Shown piece after piece: positions 33,376 to 44,127 of a stretch of 64,000 nucleotides of DNA (the first letter of the stretch is position 1; every line of letters starts with the position of its first letter). The notes below the pieces were generated by a model. The model ran no database searches. It worked only from the letters and a program-made list of their open reading frames with translations, and had not been told where the DNA came from. Source of the stretch: Ophiodon elongatus (lineage: Eukaryota; Chordata; Actinopteri; Perciformes; Hexagrammidae); the NCBI GenBank assembly GCA_016806645.1, contig JACSYO010001808.1:1764501-1828500 (forward strand). The letters are read 5' to 3'. The position numbers were made by a program, and so were the translations under genes.

Positions 33376-34772
33376 TCACTCAGCAGTCTGGAGAAGAAAC
33401 AGAGACATTTAGAGACATTTATAAAATATATAAAGTGTCTCCTGCTTCAGTGACAGACGCTGGATTCAAACAGACTCTTTGCATTAGATTTCATGCACGA
33501 TGGATCAAAAGCTTGTGCACAAAACACAGGTCGGTATATTGGGTCATACATTGATAGTCTGATCATGTCGTCACAATTTGCCTGGTGTTTTTTTATCCCA
33601 ATATTTTTAAATGTTATTTATAACATATGACACTTAATGATGAATTTTTCTGATATACAACAGTATCCCATTTTTTTATGCCGTACTATACCATGACCTT
33701 TTTATGACCTCTTTTATTAGACTATCTTTGATTTTTGTATGCAATACTTCATCATGCCATTGTCATGACAGACTCCACGATGACTTTTTTTATGACATCA
33801 CATTCTGCCATTTTAAAGGCAAAGATTTAGCTTTGCTGGTGTCTCCTTACTCTGACTCGGTCCAGCGTCCTCAGCTTGTGTTGGACTTTGTCTCGGAGGC
33901 GGCTGAGCAGCTTCTGATGAGCCTCCCTGTGCTTCTCCAGCTGCTCCTCCAGCATCTTCTGGAGGATGGAGACACAACAATACACATTACAGACACACAA
34001 TCCTTCATATATATAAAAATCCTGTCTTTTGACTGTTGTAGTTTACAGCTGTTTACAGACGGTAGTTTGTTTTTCAGGTCCACCTGTCCTCACCTCGATG
34101 TCCTCGTCTCCATCCAGTCTGCTGCCCGACACCTTGTGTCTTCTCTCTAGGAAACAAAAAAGAAGACAAAGGAAAAATGGGCTCAGTCAGCTTCAGGTAT
34201 TGTGATGGTGTCATGGTAGATGGCCGATCAATCCTGGTCATGTTTCATGATCGTAGCCAGCTGGAGAGCCTGCATGTGTATCCCCATGATTAAGTTTAGA
34301 TCTCCTCTTTTAAGTCCCCTTAGCTGGCCTACAAAATGACGTCATACCTGCGCCAGTCTATTATTCCATATAATTTATGGAGAACGCCCCCTAGTGTTCA
34401 ACACAAGGAAATGAATTTATTTACGGATGGATCTAAATTAATTGTCAGATTTGTGAAATATTTAGTAAAAAGCACGTGAACCTCAACGCATACACTCTAG
34501 AAACGTTACACAGCCAGCGAGCATGCTACTAATGTAGCACGCTACTAATGTAGCATGCCAGCCTTTTCACTGGCAAACAAATGGAAACATATTTACCACG
34601 AGGAAGTTTGTTTATTCTCCCCAAACAGCCAAACTACCGACTGTACGTTGTTGTTTTGTCCGTTCATCCCCTGGTTGCCGTCATAACTCACAAGTAACGT
34701 TAGCTGCCAGCCTCCCTTCTCCTCTGGTCTCGTCTCCACGAAGCAGTAACCGCTCAGGTCGTTGTCGGCCAT
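33376..34772 (-). CDS. Small four-exon coiled-coil protein (candidate gene)
   Basis: Exons in transcript order: 34692-34772, 34094-34144, 33851-33958, 33376-33387 (stop TGA 33376-33378). All are phase 0 with GT-AG sites, for about 83 residues. Exon 2 needs the second of two nested AGs (TAGAG) to stay in phase. The product begins MADNDLSGYCFVETRPEEKG. Exon 3 is a charged helix, EKHREAHQKLLSRLRDKV, which strikingly resembles a stretch of the kinesin-1 (KIF5) stalk; no motor domain is present. The leader contains TTTCCAAGATGGCC and a nearby CACGTG, as in housekeeping promoters. It may be a true micro-gene or a kinesin-derived fragment. The function is unknown. Confidence 0.5.
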
Positions 34773-34905
34773 CTTGGAAACGTCACCGGGTCAGTTAGTC
34801 CACCTGAGCTAAGTAGTGTCACGTGGACAGCGCTTCAGCCGCTGGTTGGTTCACACGTCAATCTGTCAGTTATCGATCATGTGACTGTTGATCAGCGGCA
34901 TTGCT
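34758..34905 (-). promoter_or_regulatory. Promoter and start of the small gene; right arm of inverted duplication
   Basis: This is the right arm of the inverted 148-bp repeat shared with 30872-31019. On the minus strand it covers the presumed core promoter (E-box CACGTG at 34820-34825), leader and the first codons of the small coiled-coil gene (ATG at 34770-34772). Being in front of the four-exon frame, it is the more likely original copy. Confidence 0.6.
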
Positions 34906-36497
34906 CTCTTCAAACTACTGACGATAACAAAGTGGGAAATAATCATAAAGTGTGACATCATTAACAGTATTCATCATGTTCACTTGCACGAGAGACTTAA
35001 GTTAGTTAAGTTAGTTACTCACTTTACTTCTTTTTCTCTCAAAAGTATCTTACATCTCTGGAGACTTAGCTTACTTCCTCTTCACCTCAGAGCTTGTTAC
35101 ACTTACAAGATTCAAACTCACAATCCTCAGGCTTCCAGCCCATCACCCACCAATCTGAGCTATTCCACCCCACACCCCTTGATATCTGTTTCTGTGTCTT
35201 TGCGTGTTAGACATCAAAAGATGAGCTTCATGAGATTCAAACCCTCAACCCCATGACTCTTAACCTTTCTTCTATCACCCTACCCCATCTACTCTGACAA
35301 TCATGAAACATTTCTATCACCCAGCAGCTATCTGATCTTTTTTCAACATGCTATCCTACGAATTAATCTTACTTTTACTATGTTATAGTTTGACTTTTTT
35401 CTAGCTAAAAGTGATATCACATGGTTTAGAAGACGTGAGGTTGTGGATTCAAACCTTGTGAGGTTCAGTTATTTTTACCAAGGTGTACAACCATAAATTA
35501 CACATATGTTAAGCCAGAACAAATACAAACATAAAATAAACAGCTGTGTAAATAACAACAACTGTAAAACAGTCCATAGATAACACTGCGCCAGTAAAAA
35601 GTAGTAATCTAAAAAATCATATAATGGCATGATGAAAAAGTCCAACTAACAGGGAAAAGAAATATCATAGGCATGTTGAAAAAAGTAATTGTATATATAT
35701 ATATCATTTAAAGAAATCCTAAAAATGACCACAGTATGCCTTAAGAAAATTTCAATATGCCTTGAAAACTCAAAAAATCCTAAAAATGTACAATATGCCT
35801 GGAAAGAATTACCATATGGCTTAAAAATTGACAGTGCCTTAAAACAAATAGCCCAGAGAGATAGACTGGTTAGAAACCCTTGAGGCTGTGGGTTGAATCC
35901 TTTATATTTCCATTTTCATGGCATATACTATGAATTCCTTGATTTTTTATGGTGTACTACTGTATCTATATATTTTATTATCTTTAATTGTTTTTTGGAG
36001 CAAGGATAAGCAGGATAAGTACAAAAACAGGATACAACTGTATTTATTATCTAGTATTTTACAGCTATATAACTGAATATTGATTTAATAGCTTTACAAT
36101 GCAATTTAATTTATTGATTATAAATATAACTGAATCAACTTACTGTTGTCTGTGTGTAGTTTTTATGCTTTTTTATCTTTAGAGAGCCTCTTCTGTGTTT
36201 ATTTTAGTCCATGTGTTTTTATTTATTACCAATTCTCATTTAAACTGCCGTCTACTAACTCATACAACTATTAATTTAACAAACAGTAATCCATGTCATT
36301 GTTGAACCACTAGCCACAATTTTCCCAAATGTTTTCAACCTTCACGCTCTCCTTACTTGCATCTCCTAACTTCCTCCTGTCAACGTGTGATCGTCCTCGG
36401 CCCACAAGAAGACAAATCTACGTTTAGAAACACTTATGGACTTCAGTTCTTTGTGGTTCTGTAATGCTACTGGATGACTAAAGAAGAAAACACTGGC
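34906..36497. other. Intergenic between small gene and aox
   Basis: AT-rich. It contains tRNA-like repeat units (see the cluster entry) but no coding exon that I can support. Confidence 0.5.
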
Positions 36498-36526
36498 TTT
36501 ATTTAACGTAGTCAATTATATTTATT
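36498..36526 (-). terminator. Candidate aox polyadenylation signals
   Basis: Two minus-strand AATAAA hexamers (36521-36526 and 36498-36503) lie about 200-230 bp past the aox stop codon, a normal distance for a short 3' UTR. Confidence 0.45.
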
Positions 36527-36728
36527 AGTGTATTGTTGAAATATTTATCCTGCAGGTTGTGATGAGAATACATGTGCAATAAGAAAGAAGTAAAAGGTAT
36601 AATTTGTTTGTTTAAAATGTCAATAAAATGTGTAGAGCACAAGTGTATTAGTACATTATTAATAGTTACATTTAGTTCACAGTCAGTCGAGCTTTTGATT
36701 GATCAAATAGAAAGAAACAGATTCAGTT

Positions 36729-39700
36729 TTAGATGTTTAAGGCCCACGGGGGGAAAGATCCTGGTTGGCTGGCTGGAATCTGGAACAAAATAATAAAACA
36801 AACACTTAAATAAACAGAAATGAATGGTGATCATTTTATTATTTAGTTTATATTATTGTTCTACGTTTGCCTTATTTAACTTAAATCATTCAATTATCTT
36901 CGGTGATTAATAGTTGTTATTCAAAAAGTTAAAAGCTCTTCAGTTTAGCTTTACTGAGGGGTGCTGAGTGTCTTATGGACGTCTAAATGCTGTTTAGAGG
37001 ATTTTACACTTTGACAAAAAAGAACATTTTGAAAGAAACAGGCGAGTAAATAGAAATGTCCTCGATCCAGTTGAACAACGTAAGATCACCAGAGTTTCAG
37101 CACCTTTACCTTCCGAGCGAACGGGGAGGCACAAGCCAGACAGGCCCTCTCCGGTGTCGCGGGGCTGTCGAGGGAAAACGGGCCGACTAAACCGGACTCG
37201 GAGCGAGCTGCAGCCGCGGCGTCTTTGATGGCGAAGAACACCGAGCTGCCGAGGAAGACGGCCGGTTCTCCGATACCCTGCGGAGCCAAACCATCCGAAA
37301 CGTTGTAAACACAGCAGGAGGGGAAATAAAAAGAAGGAGGAGACGAGAAAGAGTCAACAAACGAGGACGGACAGAAACAAAAACAATGAAGGAAACGGAT
37401 GACCTCTGACCTTGGAGGAGTAGATGGCGTGGGGGTTGTGGGAGTCCGGCAGCAGATACACGTTGAAGCGAAGCGGCACGTCGCAGACCGCGGGGATCTT
37501 GTACTGAGACGGGCCTCGAGTGTACAGGAGCCCGGAGGGGGAAAACTTCAACTCCTCCATAGTGTAGAGGCCCAAACCCTGCATGAAGGCTCCTTCAATC
37601 TGAGGGGAAGGAGGGAGGAGACAGGGAAGGAAGGAGGAGAGATGGAGGGAAGAGAGGAAGGGAAGAAAGTGCAAAAAAAGAAGAAAAGGAACCAGTTGTT
37701 ATGTTACATGTGGCTTTCTTCTATGTCACGCATACTCCTTCCCATAAGGCTCACTATTCCTTATTAATGATCCTTTTTTAAGTATCGTAATTTATACATA
37801 GACATTCCTTATTTACAGTGCAAGTCATTTTATTGTATTACAACCTAACAGTAAACAAATTAGTAAACAACAGAATGGACAAAAAACTGAATGATGCAAA
37901 GAAAACCTTTCTGTGTCAGATTATTGTTAATTATTATTATTTTGAACACTTTATTTTATGGCTCTAATGATATTTTAGTATTCCATCAGTTTAAAAAAAA
38001 ATATTAAATGTATCTGGTTATTTGAGCTTTTGTTCTAAATATGTTTTATTGAAATAATTCGTACAAAAAACAGGGAACTGCTTAAATTTTTACATTATTT
38101 ATTGAATAAAATGGAAAAGAGAGAGAAAGGCAAAAGAAAACTGAAAAAGGGGAATAAACCCATTGACGTTCAATCTGTGTGTCTTAAATATTTAAATGAA
38201 TATAAATCTAATTCTCTCTAGGTGTAATGTGTCAATTGCAATTGACTTTTTTTTTCTTGACTGAAACCAACAAGATCTATATTATACATATTGTTCTGCA
38301 TATTTAAATAACTGTTTGCCTTTACTTCACAACTGAGCACAAAGATAAATGACATTTTAATAAAAGGCTCAGCTTGCAGCCGTAAACTGACTTTTAAGTA
38401 ATTGAAAGAGTGCTCATAGAAATCTGAGCCTCACCTGTCCGATGTCCACTGAGGGGTTCACACTTCTACCGATGTCCATCACGATGTCTGTCCTCACCGT
38501 CTGCGAGACAAAACCAACACGATTCTTTCTTTAATTCTGAATGTGTGGCTCTGCTGCACTGAGGTGAGAGAGGAAGTGGTTCAGTTCTGACCCTGTAGTC
38601 TCCTGTGAGGCAGTCCAGCTCCACCTCGCAGCAACACACTCCGAACGTGAAGTAAGCGTAAGGCTGCCCCTCCATCTTGTCCCAGTCCATGTAAAGGTCT
38701 GGACCTCTGAGGACACACAGGAAGCCGTTGCTGTCTCTTGATAAATTAACTCTATAATCTGAAGAAATGCTTCACATACTTGCAGAAGCCAGTTGACGAC
38801 AAACTGATTTCCTCCATAAATGCGGCCTGGACCTGAGTGCAAATTGAAGAAATATTTCCATAAGTTTCCCCCCCAAAAAGAATCCCAGATAATTGAGGTT
38901 TTCCTGATCAAATCGTACCCAACTCTCCCATGATCCTTCAGGGTTTTTCTGCCTGATTGGCTCCAGACGCTGGTACAGAGTCTGGCAGGCATTCTGAATG
39001 AAAGAACAATGACACTGCATCAGTAATTCAGAATAAAAGCTGAGTATTTCTGAAAAGAAGCACCAGAAAATGCAGGATCTGGACGTCACCTTGATCGCCA
39101 TGCCGTTGGCGTCGGTACTGAAGGAGGCGGCAGTGGGGCAGGTGTTGGGAACAGTGTTGGTGCTGGTTTCACTGATGTAGACCTTAGAGGGAGGGATGTG
39201 AAGCTCCCGACTCGCCACCTAACAGGAAACAGGAAACAAACCCGCAGATGAAAGGACGGTAGCACCAGAAATGTGAAAAGACACCTCCCTTTTCTCGTGG
39301 ATGTAATTCACAGGTAAAGTAGATCCAGTGGACCTGCTGCTTCGTCACAGTACCTGTTGCATTTTAGTGTGGAGTCCCTGACCCATCTCCGTCCCCCCGT
39401 GAGCGACCAGAACAGAGCCGTCTTTGTAGATGTGGACCAGAGCTCCGGCCTTTTACACACAAACAAGCGCACAATTAAATCAAAATTGAAAAACAACTCC
39501 GTTTCTGTGGAAATTTGCCGTTTTGTGACCAATCTTCTTTTCTAGCAATGACAAGAGTTAGTGTTCTACCCAGTGGCGGCTGGTGGATTTTTTTTGTTAG
39601 GGCCATCCAATCAATTTCAGCAAACATCCCAGTATGATTCAATGCAAAAAAAGGTATCAAACACGCATTACTACTTTGCAGTTAAATATTTAACATTTAT

Positions 39701-40217
39701 TCCAACACTTTGATGTCCTAATAAGGACATCTTACTCATATAATTCAGTATATTAATATATATATCATATAAGAATATTCAGTATAATGTGATATATAAA
39801 TACCATATAATATAAATATGCCCCTACGAACCTTGTTTGTTGGGGAAACACCCAAACAGTGTGGTGAGGAAACCTGCATGTTTTTCTGACAGACATGTTT
39901 TTTGTGGGACTTCCACAACATGTACAAAGCATAAATAGTGGTTATTTCTTCCATGGTGATGGCGAAAATGAACTAACGTTACTTCCACGGAGATTGACCC
40001 CTATCCGGCAACAATAAGCAACGCCCCCTCTCTGGCAACAATAAGCCACGCCCCCTCTCCTGCGGCTATAAGCCACGCCCCCTCTCCGGCGGCGCGTCTA
40101 GCGCGGAAAAGCGAAAAAGCGAATGACGTGAAATAACCACAAATAGTCCGGCGAGTAAACTCACGCGACGCTTTTGGTGTGAACGCACCTTTAGAGTCGG
40201 GTCTTCTTGGAAGAGTA

Positions 40218-40314
<97 letters not shown>

Positions 40315-40622
40315 CCATTGTCATGTCGTTAAAAGGCGCCTCGCGAGACTAGCCCTGACGAGAACGCGCAGCCTTGGGCCAAACTACTTTGGCCCCCAGC
40401 TGAATCTATTTTAGGATGCTGATTGGCTAAATTGTATGTCACTCATTTATATCTTTAATCAGTAATTGGCTAAACTGCTTCTTAGACCCGCCTCTTTTGG
40501 GCCCAGACAGGCGGAGAGGACGTGCAGGAAAAGCATATATTTTGCGCAGATATCCTATTTTACAAATATTACTGGGTATATTCCATATTTCAAAAACACA
40601 AATATTGACAATTTGTATAATT

Positions 40623-40663
<41 letters not shown>

Positions 40664-43600
40664 CAATAATAATAATAATAATAAATAAATAAAAAAAATA
40701 TATATATATTTTTTTGTGGCTCAAGGTGGGGCCCTCTATTGGCCAGCCGCCACTGGTTCTACCGCTGCCTCTATCGGTTTGTTTGTGTTATTGTGAGACT
40801 TTGGTGTTTTAAAGCGTAAGCTCAGACACAATCAAGTCACACAATAACAGAAACTAATGCTTGTTTATATTGTACAGTGGATACATTGGGTTCATATTGC
40901 ACATGAATGAATAAATGAATGAGGAATTGTCAGTTTTTTAATCCTTCATACTGATATAAACCAGCAGGAAGAACCACAAAAATCATGGCTCAGAAAGTTG
41001 AGGAAGACCAAACTGAATCCCACGCACCTGATTCAAGAAGTTGTCTAAAATTGCAATCCCATATTTAATGGGGATGATGGACATCCCCCTCTTCTTCCAG
41101 CGGTTCTGCTGGTTGAACTGGTCGACGGCTCTGCGGCGTGCGCCGTAGTCGGACTTGACCTTGCATTCCTCCCAGCAGCGCAGCATGTTCTCCGGGCTGA
41201 ACTCAAACTTGTAGTGGGTGACCGACGGCCCCTTGTACATGTTGATCTCCCGAATCTGACCAAGAATTCACAAACGATTACTACCGCGTTGCCGTTACTG
41301 GTCGTTTGCCGTATGGCGTGGAATATCACCTGGTCTGCAGGGCGGCCCAGCACCGCGGCCACGTCGTTGAGCATGTTCTCCACGATCATGACGCTCTGGG
41401 GCACGCCGAAGCCCCTGAAGGCGGTGTTGGAGGGCAGGTTGGTCCTGCAGGCGGCGGCCTGGCCTCTCAGGTTGGGGATGTTGTAGGCGTTGTCGAAGTG
41501 AAGAAGGATTTTTTCTACTATCTGGAGGAAGAAGAAGACGATCAATAACATGCTTTTTCTTTATAGCGTCATAATAAACATCACCGCTTTTACCCACCAG
41601 GAGAGAGTCATCCACCGTGTTGCCAGCATTGGCGTAGCACTGGATGTCTGCAGCCACGATCCGGCCGTCATTCATGAAACCCACCTGAAAGAAACAACAA
41701 TCAACACGTTGGATCAATCAAAAACAGCTGAAACAAGGCTGAATTTTTATTTTATTTCTTAAGTTAAAGTTAAATTAAGTTTTGTTTAAACTTTCGTTTA
41801 ATTCTTTTAATTTAATTGTTTGCATTTCAGAAAATGTATTATTTAAAACCCATAATGTAATATGAAATGCATTAAATGGATTTAGTTTTGACAGATAATA
41901 ATATTGTATGCAATTTAAGTACTAAAACACTAGTTTAAAAGACCAGAATTATTGTATTATTATTATTTTTGTATATTTACCATTGTTCTTTAATAATAAA
42001 GAAAAGTATTTATCTGATTACTCGATGAAATCTGCAGAATATTTGATTTCTAAAATAATCAATATCTGCAGCCCGACTTTGATCATTTTACAAACATGCA
42101 GTTTAAGTTTAAGTGGAAGTAAAGTAGCGCATTTAATCATCTTTTCAACCCTTGAATAACTTGTATCCTGTATTTAAAGATGTCCCTTGAGATAAACTTG
42201 AGTTGTCGTACTTTGTATTTTCCCAGGACAGGGTGACGGGCTCCGGTGATCAGCATGTCCTCTCCTCGCTCCAGGACGCAGCGGACTGCACGGTTGGTCC
42301 TGGACAGAAATTTAGAAACAATTACAATAAAGAAAAAGAAGAATTTAAGACCTTTTCCAAATTTCATTTCAATATACTTGAGGCTATTTCTTGTTGTAAA
42401 TGAAAAGAGACATCTGATCTTTTTGTAAAGTCATGATTTAGAACCAGTTTACACCAGTTTAAAGGCAGAATGTGAACAGGGCCTTACTTCCACGCAGCCA
42501 CAGAGGTGATACAAGCCAGTATCGCCGTTTTCATGAGCTTCCCTCCGAAAGCTCCGCCGATCCTTTTGACGTGACAGGTGACTCTGTTGGACGGGATGCT
42601 CAGTGTCTCCGCTATCGCTTCCTGCAGTCGGGGAAATGAGACGAAGCAAACTACTTGTGATTCCTCTAAAAGAAGAAGATATTTAGAGAGCTGATAGAAA
42701 CCTGTGCGTACCTGAGTCATTGTCGGCCACTGAGTGGAGACGTACGCTTTGAACTCAGTCTCCTCACCAACAGGAACGACCAGCATGCTCTGGGTCTCCA
42801 TGTAGAAATGCTCCTGGCCGCCCATTCGAAACTCTCCTGTGGAAACATGTAAACAAAAGGTGAAAAACACCGAAACCTGTGTTTTAAGTGGGAGGAGTTA
42901 CAGGACAAGAAGAAGAATGTTACAGCAGCAAAAGCCAACAAATAAAACTGCAATAAATATGAGACAACTTGCTCTCACAGTGATTAAAATGCATTAAATC
43001 AACAGTCACGTTGAATAAAACCCACATCTTCTTCTACGAATAGAAAACAGACGTTCACCTTGGTGAACCTGATCAACCGTTTCAAAGGCTTCCGTTACAT
43101 TTCCACTCTCAATCCTCCTCCGAGGCTCAAAGAAAGACGACTTCTCAATGGCTTCCTGCCACAGTGGGACACAGCAAACGCAATTAAGAAGCTGGAAGAA
43201 GCGTCTGGTGGAAGTATTTCCGGATATTAAATGTGTCAGACAGAAGGTAACGTGTACAAAATGATGCACAAAACCAGATTTTTATAAAAACAAGGCGTCT
43301 TGACTCCACAGACCTCCGAGGTAAAAACCGGGTCAGGCAGGTCCTCGTAGCCGACCTTCACGGCTGCTGCTCCTCGTTTGGCGTGAGCCCTCGTATCGGC
43401 GACCACCGCGCATAACATCTGACCGACGCAGGACACCTGCAGAAAAACAATTAAACCCTCCATCAGAATCAAGACGAGCCCTAAAGATGAAGGACTGTTC
43501 AATAACGCTCTACCTCGGTCTCAGCAAGCAGCTCCTCTTCATAACCAAACATTTTACGAACTTTCTGCCCTGGAATATCTTTTGCCGTGACGACGTCGAC

Positions 43601-44127
43601 CACACCGGGAAGCCGCAGAGCCTCGCTCACATCCAGCCCTCTGTCGGATGAAAGAAACGTTCAGAACCAGAAGTGAAGTCAAACAAAAAGAGACCAGAGA
43701 TCAGACCCCCGTCTCCGTACGTTATTTTAGCGTGCGCTCGAGAGCTGGTGACCAGAGCCAGGAAGAGCTCCCCGTCTGTTGGGGGGATGTCGTCACAGTA
43801 CACGGCCTCGCCTGTGGCCTGGCTGAGGGCAGAGCGATGCATGATGGGACGCCCCACTGGGTCCTGGTCGCTCTGGTCCTTTGACACAGGCTGAAGAAGA
43901 AGAAGAAGAGGAAGAAGAAGAAGAAGAGGAAGAGGAAGAAGAGGAAGCAGTGAAGGTTATTGACTGCTAAGTGTGGGGGGGCGAGAAGTCAAAAAAGATG
44001 GACATTTTTTATCAAAGTCTTAGTTTCTTGGGTATTTTGTGACCTGGAACTCCTGCAGGCTGCGTTGGATCTCTCTGGGTAAAGGCTGGACCTGCATCCT
44101 CTCAGGAAGCTCATCTGTCATCACTTC
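36729..44127 (-). CDS. aox1: aox exons 16-35: molybdenum-cofactor domain
   Basis: Landmarks in order: VGRPIMHRSALSQATGEAVY, the Moco-site string GGAFGGKLMKT (exon 22), ACRTNLPSNTAFRGFGVPQ (exon 25), HGGTEMGQGLHTKM (exon 27), ETSTNTVPNTCPTAAS (exon 28) and the catalytic glutamate in GIGEPA (Glu1266, exon 34). The last exon (36729-36779) is only 17 codons, ending PGSFPPWALNI, and was found by phase and homology rather than length. Confidence 0.92.

Larger units (their letters stand above)
31200..35900. repeat. Cluster of degenerate tRNA-like elements
   Basis: At least seven related 70-80 bp units occur here. Forward units are near 31222, 31918, 32058, 35410 and 35848. Reverse units are near 35105-35170 and 35225-35295. 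The best has an A-box-like TAGCTCAAGACG at 31922 and a perfect B box GGTTCGATCCC at 31966-31976. A reverse unit reads TAGCTCAGATTGG with GAGTTTGAATC. Several are followed by a shared motif near AATGAAGAAGTGAAATACACAAAGA. They look like a tRNA-derived SINE or satellite family. No unit folds into a clean functional tRNA. Confidence 0.55.
39571..40755. mobile_element. Non-autonomous hAT-type DNA transposon (MITE), 1,185 bp
   Basis: Its ends are perfect 13-bp inverted repeats, CAGTGGCGGCTGG and CCAGCCGCCACTG. It is flanked by an 8-bp target duplication GTTCTACC at 39563-39570 and 40756-40763. An 8-bp duplication and CAG-like termini are hallmarks of the hAT superfamily. No transposase frame is present. 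Inside are a 16-fold CTCGTG hexamer array, GGCNATAAGCCACGCCCCCTCTC direct repeats at about 40004-40085, and an AAT microsatellite. It sits in aox intron 26. Confidence 0.9.

Noticed and set aside
33851..33958. A kif5 kinesin gene
   Set aside because: Only one short helix resembles kinesin-1. No motor, neck or tail exons are present, so it is described as a small coiled-coil candidate.
40001..40324. Minus-strand frame of alternating Ser-Thr
   Set aside because: It is the translation of the (CTCGTG)n array inside the hAT MITE, with no coding evidence.
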